Shown: positions 6,063 through 13,509 of the stretch, piece by piece
How the letters are laid out: every line of letters begins with the position of its first letter
Position numbering within the stretch: position 1 is the first letter of the stretch
DNA from: Lentimicrobiaceae bacterium
Lineage (GTDB): Bacteria > Bacteroidota > Bacteroidia > Bacteroidales > JALOCA01
DNA length: 19,649 nt
NCBI GenBank assembly: GCA_023227965.1
Contig: JALOCA010000049.1
Span: 1-19,649, forward strand
Reading direction: 5' to 3'
Notes under the pieces: generated by a model
The model's database searches: none
What the model was told of the DNA's origin: nothing
What the model saw: only the letters and a program-made list of their open reading frames with translations
Made by a program: the position numbers and the translations under genes

Positions 6063-6368
6063 ATGAAAACTTTCGTAAAAAACTACATTGGAAAAGGAAA
6101 ACAAGTCGCCGGATTATCAATCGTAAGAGTTACCTGCAAACTCGAGGATCTTCAAAAATTTGCCTTCGAATATAAGGGCACCAAATATGTCGCCTTCGAA
6201 GTAGCAAAAATGAAACAAGCCGACGAATTCGGAAGAGATTACACAGTTTATGTATCTCAGGCAGAAGAAGAAAAAACAGAAAAGCCTGCCAAATCACCCG
6301 ATGCAAAAGCACCAAGAAAACAAAAAGAAATTATGGAGCCGGTCACCGGAGACGATCTTCCTTTCTAA
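6063..6368 (+). CDS. 101-aa protein with SSB-like acidic tail
   Basis: 101 residues starting MKTFVKNYIGKG. Residues 1 to about 68 are a compact, strand-rich domain (VAGLSIVRVTCKLEDLQKF, then TKYVAFEVAKM and YTVYVSQ). The next 25 residues are a charged, Lys/Pro/Ala-rich linker, and the last residues are TGDDLPF. This layout resembles single-stranded DNA-binding proteins, whose flexible linker ends in a DD(D/I/L)PF tip that recruits repair and replication proteins. The domain itself is shorter than an SSB OB-fold and I cannot confirm that fold. Recruitment of host SSB-interacting proteins is inferred. The start follows the conserved leader and a terminator lies 11 bp after the stop. Confidence 0.8.
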   Translation: MKTFVKNYIGKGKQVAGLSIVRVTCKLEDLQKFAFEYKGTKYVAFEVAKMKQADEFGRDYTVYVSQAEEEKTEKPAKSPDAKAPRKQKEIMEPVTGDDLPF

Positions 6369-6375
6369 GGCAAAA

Positions 6376-6401
6376 AGAGCCTTGCCGAGCAAGGTTTTTT
6401 T
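6376..6401 (+). terminator. intrinsic terminator after the 101-aa gene
   Basis: Perfect 6-bp stem CCTTGC (6380-6385) and GCAAGG (6389-6394) with loop CGA, followed by seven T residues. Confidence 0.9.
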
Positions 6402-6402
6402 A

Positions 6403-6447
6403 TGGTCGCCATTTTAACCCCATCTGAGAAATAAGCTGTTACACTCA
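6403..6447 (+). repeat. conserved 3' tail, copy 2, cut by an insertion sequence
   Basis: TGGTCG (6403-6408) and GTTACACTCA (6438-6447) match the tail after the 56-aa gene. In copy 1 the sequence goes on with AATTACC, but here it is interrupted directly after ACTCA by the IS inverted repeat. Confidence 0.6.
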
Positions 6448-7341
6448 GAGACTGTTTAAATTTTATTTTTGAATTCTGTTAAGCATTAATTTGATCATTG
6501 CAAATTGAATCATTGCCTCGCTTGTATCTATAAGATATTCAAAGTCTTTACTAAGTCTTCGATAACTTTCAAACCAGGCAAACGTTCTTTCGACAACCCA
6601 TCTTTGGGGTGTCACGACAAATTTGCTCGAATGGTCTGGCCGTAAGACAATTTCAAGTATCCAGCCGAATGCTATTTTGGTCTTCTCAATGAGTTCACCA
6701 CGATAACCTCCATCAGCAACGATCTTGACTAATCTTTCGAACCTACCTTTCAACAGGGCAATCACATCAGTTGCACCTTTGCTGTCTTGCACGTTTGCAG
6801 CATGTACAATAACTGCAAGAAGCAAGCCCATCATCGTATCAGTAATGATGTGGCGTTTGCGTCCTTTGATCATTTTACCACCGTCAATCTCCTCTGTTTT
6901 TACCACCTAGCCTTGTTGTCTTAACAGACTGGCTATCAATGAGAGCCAAACCAGGAGAGATTTCTTTCCCCGCTTTTTTGCGTATTTTGTCACGTAACAA
7001 CTCATGTATTTGTTCGATGACACCGGTGTTCTTCCATTTGGTAAAATAGTAATAAACTAACTCCCATTTTGGAAAACAGCCTGGCAACATACGCCATTGG
7101 CAGCCTGTTTTTAAGCAAATAAAAGATCGCATTGAAAATATCTCCCAAAGAATGTTCTCTTTTGCGGCTATCTCTTAAAATGCCTTGTAATAGCATCCAT
7201 TGGCTATCAGTAATGTCTGATGAATAGTGTTTCATGTGTCTTAACAGTTTGTAAACCATTAAGTTAATGAATATTATTCAATTAAACTACTGATAGTCAA
7301 TGTTTTATATTGTTATTTTATAAATTTAAACAGTCTCTGAG
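6444..7341 (-). mobile_element. IS5-family insertion sequence
   Basis: About 0.9 kb bounded by a 20-bp perfect inverted repeat: CTCAGAGACTGTTTAAATTT at 6444-6463 and its complement at 7322-7341. The outer CTCA/TGAG bases may belong to the flanks, in which case the element is 6448-7337. It contains one transposase gene on the minus strand with DDE motifs. Size, single gene and N-terminal domain type fit the IS5 family, probably the IS427-like group, which often has its transposase in two frames. No direct target repeat is visible at the ends. Confidence 0.88.
6463..7259 (-). pseudogene. IS5-family DDE transposase, frame broken twice
   Basis: Three overlapping pieces in two register changes make one transposase. 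Piece 1 starts at 7259 (or MKHYSSDITDSQW at 7235), piece 2 has LLKTGCQWRMLP and LIDSQSVKTT (first Asp), and piece 3 has GRKRHIITDT, VADGGYRGE (second Asp) and VVERTFAWFESYRRL (Glu). Both breaks lie in the same context, TAAAAACAG on the minus strand (T runs at 7108-7112 and 6897-6901). Reading each A5 as A4 restores a single frame of 264 codons, and 797 minus 2 is divisible by three. The breaks could be real inactivating insertions, homopolymer sequencing errors, or programmed slippage. The +1 direction does not fit the usual -1 frameshift of IS elements. Confidence 0.85.
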
Positions 7342-7385
7342 CTTTTTGAAAGAAAAATACAAACAATACACTAATAACGAGAAGG

Positions 7386-8636
7386 TTAATTTTCATTTTT
7401 CAATGTATCTATCATGGCCGCAAGGTTTTCAACTGGTACATTGGCCTGTATATTATGAACGGTGTTAAATACGAATCCTCCATTCTTTCCCAATATATTA
7501 CACTGTTCATTCACTTGTTTCTTTACATCATCAGGTGTCCCAAAGGCTAAAACTTTTTGAGTATCAACTCCTCCTCCCCAGAATACCAGGCGATCACCAT
7601 ATTTTTTTTTCAAATTTTTAGAATCCATCCCTGTAGCGTTGAATTGCACTGGATTCAGTATGTCGAATCCCGCTCCAATTAGGTTATCGATTAAAGGTTC
7701 TACTGCCCCGCAGGAATGCTTGAAAGTTTTCCATTGGGTGTTGGCATGTATCCAGTCATTCATTTTACGATAGAATGGTGCATATACCTCTTCAAAGTCC
7801 TCTTTAGAGCAAAACTGGGAATTTTGGGTGCCAAAATCATTGCCGCAAATAAACACGGCATCTACAGCATTTCCAACAACATGAAAAATTTTACTCAGAT
7901 TTCTCACTGCTATATCTGTTTGCTTTTCAAAAACCTCCATAACATATTCTCTCCTCATCATGATAGACATATACCATTCGGCTACATCGCGGATGCCTTT
8001 GGATTGAAGTAAGCCGGTTCCAGGTACTAGACCAATATCACCTACTGCAGTACCTCCAAAATTGGCAATTATACCTTTTCCCGTTTTCGACGCTTCTTTA
8101 ACTTGTTGATCCCAGTATACAAGATCGGACTCAGACACAAATCCGAATTCTTCCAGGTTATCGTCAGGGTTGAGAGCATTGTCATCAATAGGTTGCTGAC
8201 GAATGATGGCATCGAAAAAATAACTTGATTCAGGCATTCGCCCACTAGGAGGAACGATCGTATTTCCTTGGGGATAGAGTAATAGACTACCATCACGATC
8301 ATAGGAAGTATTAAACTTGCCGGGAACCAAAACGGTTTGCCCCCAAAAAGTTCTAAACTCCTTCCAATCCTCGTTTGCAAAACCAAACATATTGTTCTGT
8401 GGACTAATCCCTATTACATCAATTCCCAATACATCCTGTAAATCAGCCTCCACCTCTCCCAGCATTTGAAAGGGTTCTATCACTTTAACAGGTTTCTTTT
8501 CCAAACCATAATATCGACGCAGGTTTTCAATTGCAAGTACGTGAATTCCAGTTGTTGGTGTACTTCCAAAATCGACCACGATTTTGTCGGCTTGTTTATG
8601 GTTTAAAACTGTTTGTAATCTTTCCTTTGATGTCAT
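7386..8636 (-). CDS. URO-D/MtaA-family protein (uroporphyrinogen decarboxylase-like)
   Basis: 416 residues, cytoplasmic, starting MTSKERLQTVLNHKQADKI, a typical beginning of the URO-D superfamily. Near residue 325 it has TFKHSCGAVEPLI followed by GFDILNPVQ, the H-x-C and NPVQ segments seen in the MtaA/CmuA branch (corrinoid-dependent methyltransferases that bind zinc) rather than in heme-pathway HemE. Later FWGGGVDTQ is also family-like. The substrate is unknown. It is the last gene of the minus-strand glycan cluster, 52 bp behind the sugar porter, and ends about 45 bp from the IS inverted repeat. A role in sugar metabolism or demethylation is inferred only from position. Family assignment is good; function is open. 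Confidence 0.8.
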   Translation of the reverse strand: MTSKERLQTVLNHKQADKIVVDFGSTPTTGIHVLAIENLRRYYGLEKKPVKVIEPFQMLGEVEADLQDVLGIDVIGISPQNNMFGFANEDWKEFRTFWGQTVLVPGKFNTSYDRDGSLLLYPQGNTIVPPSGRMPESSYFFDAIIRQQPIDDNALNPDDNLEEFGFVSESDLVYWDQQVKEASKTGKGIIANFGGTAVGDIGLVPGTGLLQSKGIRDVAEWYMSIMMRREYVMEVFEKQTDIAVRNLSKIFHVVGNAVDAVFICGNDFGTQNSQFCSKEDFEEVYAPFYRKMNDWIHANTQWKTFKHSCGAVEPLIDNLIGAGFDILNPVQFNATGMDSKNLKKKYGDRLVFWGGGVDTQKVLAFGTPDDVKKQVNEQCNILGKNGGFVFNTVHNIQANVPVENLAAMIDTLKNEN

Positions 8637-8688
8637 ATTTCTAATTTAATTCTTTTGATAATAATCTGTCAATTAAAAATTTACTGTG

Positions 8689-10059
8689 CTATTTTTTCGT
8701 TTCCCAGAGTTTTTCAATTTCCTCCAGAGTCTTTCCCTTTGTTTCTGGCAGATACAAATAGGTGAACAGCCATTGAAGAAAAGCCATTAGCGCCAGAAAT
8801 AGGAAAGTTGCTGCACCACCTACTGAAGCAAGAAAATGGGGGAAAAGTAGTACTACAAAGAAGTTAAAGATCCATTGCGTAAACGAGGCAAAAGCTATTG
8901 CTTTTCCTCTTATTCTATTGGGAAATATCTCAGAAACCAGCGTCCAGAAAGCGGGACCGATGCATGAAGCGAAAAAAGCGATAAACAACAAAATGCAAAT
9001 CAGCGTAAAAATACCGCTTAGTTCGAGATAGAACGACAATGCCAGAAGCAAAAGGGTAACCGTCATCCCCAAGGAACCAACCAGATAGAGCATTCGCCGG
9101 CCTGCTTTATCGATCAGGAAAATAGCGACAAGGGTGAACAGACCGTTAATTAATCCAATCAGGGAGGTTTGAAGTAAGGCATTTTCAATTTTGACTCCGG
9201 CTGCCAGTAATATCTTTGGTGCATAATCTACAATTGTGTTAATTCCGCTGATCTGAACAAAAACAGCCAGCACAAATCCAAAAGCAATCACTTTTCGTGA
9301 AGAGGGTTTGAACAATTCTGCAATGGTTGCTGAAGTTGTATTGACTTTGAGCGATTCGGCAATTTCGGATATTTCCGAATTGGCCATCTCACTGCCTCCT
9401 ATTCTTGTCAGAACAACCAAAGCTTCCCTTTTCCGGCCAGCTTTATAGAGCCATCGTGGACTTTCCGGAATAAAAAACAGACCAATAAAAAACACCACGG
9501 AAGGGATCACCCCTGAGGCAAACATCCATCGCCAGTTATTCTCCAAATCGTGAAGCGTATAATTAATTGTATATGAAATAAGTATCCCAAGCACAATTGT
9601 AAGCTGATAAATTGCCACGAGTGTTCCACGATTTTTCGCCGGCGCCACTTCGGCCACATACATGGGTGAAAGGACGGATGCCGCTCCCACCGCTAATCCT
9701 CCCGTGAGGCGCGCCAGAATAAAGAAAACCGATGAAGTTGCAACAGCTGTGGCTGCACATGAAAATGCAAAAAACAGTGCTACAACTATAAGTATCTTTT
9801 TTCGCCCGTATTTGTCAGTGAGGACTCCGGAGCCAAATGCCCCGACAATTGCCCCTACCAGGAGAGAGCTGACTCCCCATCCCAACTGCAGTTCGTCCCA
9901 GCCAAAATAGGGTTGAATAAACGGAACTGCTCCTGAAATGATAGCAATATCGAAACCAAACATGAGGCCTCCCATGGTGGCTATAAGGCATATGAAATAA
10001 AGGTAAGTTGATTTAGCTATTTCTTGCATGCGTATATAATTTGTTTTTAAAGGTCGCAT
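8689..10059 (-). CDS. MFS sugar porter (proton:sugar symporter-like)
   Basis: 456 residues from the ATG at 10059; the ATG at 10029 (MQEIAKSTYLYF) is equally plausible and places the first membrane helix at the start. About 12 hydrophobic helices are visible. Sugar-porter signatures are GGLMFGFDIAIISG in helix 1, DKYGRKK in the loop after helix 2, FIPESPRWL at the end of helix 6, DKAGRR after helix 8 and YLPETKGKTLEE at the C-terminus. These predict inner-membrane uptake of a hexose, pentose or deoxysugar. In this setting it probably imports a monosaccharide freed by the periplasmic hydrolases; fucose or galactose are the obvious candidates, but specificity cannot be read from the sequence. 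Confidence 0.93.
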   Translation of the reverse strand: MRPLKTNYIRMQEIAKSTYLYFICLIATMGGLMFGFDIAIISGAVPFIQPYFGWDELQLGWGVSSLLVGAIVGAFGSGVLTDKYGRKKILIVVALFFAFSCAATAVATSSVFFILARLTGGLAVGAASVLSPMYVAEVAPAKNRGTLVAIYQLTIVLGILISYTINYTLHDLENNWRWMFASGVIPSVVFFIGLFFIPESPRWLYKAGRKREALVVLTRIGGSEMANSEISEIAESLKVNTTSATIAELFKPSSRKVIAFGFVLAVFVQISGINTIVDYAPKILLAAGVKIENALLQTSLIGLINGLFTLVAIFLIDKAGRRMLYLVGSLGMTVTLLLLALSFYLELSGIFTLICILLFIAFFASCIGPAFWTLVSEIFPNRIRGKAIAFASFTQWIFNFFVVLLFPHFLASVGGAATFLFLALMAFLQWLFTYLYLPETKGKTLEEIEKLWETKK

Positions 10060-10061
10060 TG

Positions 10062-10116
10062 AATAGCCATGACGATATTTATATTTTCGGTTTGTGATTT
10101 CTCAATCATGGCTATT
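10062..10116. promoter_or_regulatory. 11-bp inverted repeat between GH36-like and sugar porter genes
   Basis: AATAGCCATGA (10062-10072) and TCATGGCTATT (10106-10116) are perfect complements separated by 33 bases. They lie in the 125-bp gap before the porter start on the minus strand. With no T run behind it, it is more likely an operator or an mRNA hairpin adjusting expression of the porter than a terminator. Confidence 0.5.
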
Positions 10117-10184
10117 ACATCTGTAGATAAGTTGTATTTCATTGTCTCGCAAATTACAAAGAGGTTATCATTTCTGCTGTTGTT

Positions 10185-12251
10185 TTACTTTTCTCTGGCA
10201 ACGGAATATTGCAAAAATAAATAGGATGCAGGTTCGTTGATCGAAAAAATTGCAGATCCATTTTCAGATATTTTTTGCTCCAAAGTATTTCTGCTCTCAA
10301 GGTTAGTTATCATGATGTTTTTATTCGTTAGAAACTTCAGTGCAATTTCCTTTCGTGGCTCTTTGTTATGCAATTCCCTGAATAATAAAAGATAACCATT
10401 GTTCATGTACTCATCAATAAATTGAAATCCTGACCAACTATCATTCGACGGAATATCACCGACAGGAAAACTGTAGCAGTTGAACATGCGAAGTCTATGC
10501 TCCTTATACAATGCAATAAGCTGCTTTAGTTCCTTTCTTCCTTCCATGTCTAAAAACTGTGCACTCTGAAAAAAGACGGGAATAAAAGGTAACCCCATTG
10601 CAAAACAATACGAATGGCTGTGTTGGTAGGCATCGCTGCGTTCTCTATTGGTGCGTTTGGGATTTTGCAGTAACACCTGAAGTTTGTTCCCGTTAAAATA
10701 TTTTGACATTAGCCAATGCTGGCGAAGCACATGGTAAGGGACCATAGTCAAATGTTCAGGCAATGCTTCCTGAATGTTCTGGAAGTAAATGCTGCCATAT
10801 TCTTTGCCTAAATACCATCCATAACGTGGATCATCGTATTCGGGACAAAATGAAAACTGGGTTTTCATCCACGAATGTTTCATTATGTCCCTAATACCCG
10901 CAAACCTGTTTTCGAAGGCGCTGCGATTATTCAAATGATCAAAATCAACTTTCCAGGTCACAACTTTGGCTTCATCAAGATTCTTGATCAAGTCGGCCTG
11001 TTTAGCCCTTTGGATTGCAACCCAAAGTCCCATCTTAATCCCATATTTTTGGCAAGCATTGCTTATAGTTGTCCATCCATCAGGATAACTAGGACGGAAA
11101 ACTTCACTTTTCTTCCATGGATCAATTTGCCAACCATCGTCAATACGCAATACTTCAATTCCCAGATCGACAAGTTCAGGGATTTCCTTCAATAAGTAGT
11201 TTTGTTTTGCAAACTGTGCTCCACCCGGGTTTGCCGGCCCCCAGGTATCGTTAATGATCAATGCGTCTCGTTCCGGGAAAACCGGATACCGGGCCCTGTC
11301 GAACCTTTTAATGGACAGTTGCATTCCGTCATTACCACCGGCATATACAAGTGTCCAGTTAGCCCAGCATTCCCGGAATCGATCCGCAACTATTTCGTCG
11401 GAAAGTAAACCCAACCCGGTAACTGACAATCCACCTGGATCTGAATAAAAAGAACCCGTATTATGCCCCTGCTGGTTCACACATTTATGTGACTCTTTAA
11501 CTATACATACTCCTTCATTCCCATACTCCACTCCAATACCACTTGCCCAGTCAATAACCTCATTTTGGAAAACTGGATAGCCTTTAACAACCTCCTCTTT
11601 AAGCATATCCATGCTTTGGTCGTGCCGGTTGCCGGGATCGTTATAATATCCCCAATATCGTCTCGAATTTTTTACCGATAAATTCAAAGGTAAAAACTCT
11701 GTTCTAGCGCCTGGTACAGGTTGTGTACTGCCGAAGTATTTTTTTACAGTATCCGGCTTAGGAAAACATTCAGGTTGGAAGCCCGGCATTGCTTTAATTT
11801 TCAACTGGGTACGGATACCTGACGCTCCTGGATAAACCCATATTACATGCTGTACTTCAAGTTTTAAAGATTCGTACTTGACATGGGTAACAACTTCGAG
11901 ATACTTATTTGAAAACCCATTATCATCTTTCACTTTAGCAGTCAGGGATATAAGGCTTGCAACTGATGGAACACTGTCTCCCTTTTGAAGATTCCAATCG
12001 CATTTTATTTTTTTTTGCGAATTGGCATATATTCTGCCGTTCGTTAAATCTTTAAGATGCAATGTAACAAGACCATTTCCTGTCCATAACCATTTCCGCT
12101 CAACCTCACCTGTACTTACAATCAATGAATCTCCTTTGGTAAAGACATGAGCCTTGCTTAATTCATCTTTAATAACCGGAAGTGTTTGTGCAAGAGAAGT
12201 TTGCACAAATAGCGCGAGTGTTAAAATCTTTAGAAGAGTAAATTTTTTCAT
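10185..12251 (-). CDS. secreted GH36-like alpha-galactosidase (clan GH-D)
   Basis: 688 residues. A signal peptide (MKKFTLLKILTLALFVQTSLA) predicts export to the periplasm. Residues about 25 to 320 are strand-rich, as in the N-terminal beta-supersandwich of GH36. The TIM-barrel follows: NDTWGPANP near 335, GIEVLRIDDGWQID near 365, and VVTWKVDFDHLN near 430, whose Asp (WKVDFD) aligns with the GH36 nucleophile. A C-terminal beta domain ends the protein. GH36 enzymes remove alpha-linked galactose, and some members use alpha-GalNAc. The acid/base Asp cannot be placed with certainty, so a divergent clan GH-D specificity is possible. It lies 46 bp behind the URO-D-like gene and is probably co-transcribed. 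Confidence 0.82.
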   Translation of the reverse strand: MKKFTLLKILTLALFVQTSLAQTLPVIKDELSKAHVFTKGDSLIVSTGEVERKWLWTGNGLVTLHLKDLTNGRIYANSQKKIKCDWNLQKGDSVPSVASLISLTAKVKDDNGFSNKYLEVVTHVKYESLKLEVQHVIWVYPGASGIRTQLKIKAMPGFQPECFPKPDTVKKYFGSTQPVPGARTEFLPLNLSVKNSRRYWGYYNDPGNRHDQSMDMLKEEVVKGYPVFQNEVIDWASGIGVEYGNEGVCIVKESHKCVNQQGHNTGSFYSDPGGLSVTGLGLLSDEIVADRFRECWANWTLVYAGGNDGMQLSIKRFDRARYPVFPERDALIINDTWGPANPGGAQFAKQNYLLKEIPELVDLGIEVLRIDDGWQIDPWKKSEVFRPSYPDGWTTISNACQKYGIKMGLWVAIQRAKQADLIKNLDEAKVVTWKVDFDHLNNRSAFENRFAGIRDIMKHSWMKTQFSFCPEYDDPRYGWYLGKEYGSIYFQNIQEALPEHLTMVPYHVLRQHWLMSKYFNGNKLQVLLQNPKRTNRERSDAYQHSHSYCFAMGLPFIPVFFQSAQFLDMEGRKELKQLIALYKEHRLRMFNCYSFPVGDIPSNDSWSGFQFIDEYMNNGYLLLFRELHNKEPRKEIALKFLTNKNIMITNLESRNTLEQKISENGSAIFSINEPASYLFLQYSVAREK

Positions 12252-12297
12252 TGATATTTACTTTAAAGTGATACTGCGAAATGATTATTTGCAGGTG

Positions 12298-13392
12298 TTA
12301 CCATTTCTCAATACGTTTGATAATTTCAGGCTGAATTTTTTCATCGGCGGCAATGCACAATAGCAAGCCTTTCGGATCCATCACACTGATGAAATCTTCG
12401 AGTTCGTGTAATTGAACATCAACCACGATTGATTTACCGGCAGCCTGAATTTTCCTGATAAACGGAACCCATTGCAAAATTGGCAAATCGTCGCCAACCC
12501 CCTGAACCCATTGAATAGCATTAATTTCCGGCATTGCCAGGATATGATCCACGTGGTTTGCAACTCCTTTGCCATCCAAATGAAAAATATTATGTGTCAT
12601 AGGTTTCACTTCGCTCTGAATCACAGACAAAATAAATTCTTCAAATTGTTCAGGTGAAATCATCGTTGAAAAATCACAGCTTGGAATATGCATCTTCCCA
12701 AATGATGGAATTCCCATCCAGGTTACTGAAGGCTGGTTGTGTTTTTTTAAAATCGCATCAAAATGATCAAAAATTCGGTGAAAATCTCTGGATGCCAAAT
12801 CAATCAGTTTTTTTACTCCTTCGGGTTCGAGCAGAAAATCAATGCAAAGTTGCTGTGGATCGCGAAATGCAGCTGCACAATCAAGTCCTGGATGTAAGTC
12901 GGTGTATCCTACTAAATATTTCCCTGAGCAACGCTCCAAAGCTGCATAAGTCATTTCTTCAATCTTTCTGAAATAGGGATTGTTAAAGTCTAATTTAATG
13001 TCATCCATCTGCGACCAATCCTTAAGATTTGAAATAGAATAAGAAGTGACCTCTTTATATTCCAATTCAACACCGTAAAACGCGGTATAGACTTCAGGGC
13101 CAAGGTTTGGCCAGAAAATGGGAAAGGTCTCAGCATTAAATACAGAATGTTTCAACTGATATTCGAACAGTTCAATCTGATAATCGGTATCCCACCATCG
13201 ATCTTTTAAGGTGGCCCAAGACTTGTCTTTTAGTAAGTGAGATGCGCTATATTCAGCATTATGTGCAGCAAACCGGATGGGAACCCTGTCAATCATTTCC
13301 TGACTGTACCAGGCATATATTCGTTTCATACATTGTTCAAAGTCTGGCTTTTGTTCCAATTCAACATTCCACCAGGTATCTTTTGAATTCAT
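12298..13392 (-). CDS. divergent URO-D superfamily protein
   Basis: 364 residues, no signal peptide, starting MNSKDTWWNVELEQKP. C-terminal segments HNIFHLDGKGVANHVDHIL and INAIQWVQGVGDD resemble the late strands of the uroporphyrinogen-decarboxylase/methyltransferase barrel. The HxCG motif of the MtaA branch is replaced by HLDG, so the zinc-binding cysteine of that group is missing here. Such proteins are annotated in Bacteroidota and Planctomycetota glycan clusters only as URO-D-like; I know of no defined activity. It sits between the GH20-like and GH36-like genes and is different from the URO-D protein at 7386-8636, so the cluster has two non-redundant members. Confidence 0.65.
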   Translation of the reverse strand: MNSKDTWWNVELEQKPDFEQCMKRIYAWYSQEMIDRVPIRFAAHNAEYSASHLLKDKSWATLKDRWWDTDYQIELFEYQLKHSVFNAETFPIFWPNLGPEVYTAFYGVELEYKEVTSYSISNLKDWSQMDDIKLDFNNPYFRKIEEMTYAALERCSGKYLVGYTDLHPGLDCAAAFRDPQQLCIDFLLEPEGVKKLIDLASRDFHRIFDHFDAILKKHNQPSVTWMGIPSFGKMHIPSCDFSTMISPEQFEEFILSVIQSEVKPMTHNIFHLDGKGVANHVDHILAMPEINAIQWVQGVGDDLPILQWVPFIRKIQAAGKSIVVDVQLHELEDFISVMDPKGLLLCIAADEKIQPEIIKRIEKW

Positions 13393-13509
13393 AATCCTTA
13401 ATTTGTTCTAATTTATTTCTTCAAATCTTCTTGATGTTGCCTAAAGCTGGTTTACAATGACACATCCGTTAAAAAGTATTGTTTTTATTTGAATCAAGGA
13501 AAACTGTCA

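Noticed and set aside
7386..8636. Assignment as heme-pathway HemE
   Set aside because: Context is a glycan cluster and the protein has the HSCG and NPVQ features of the methyltransferase-like branch and is longer than HemE.
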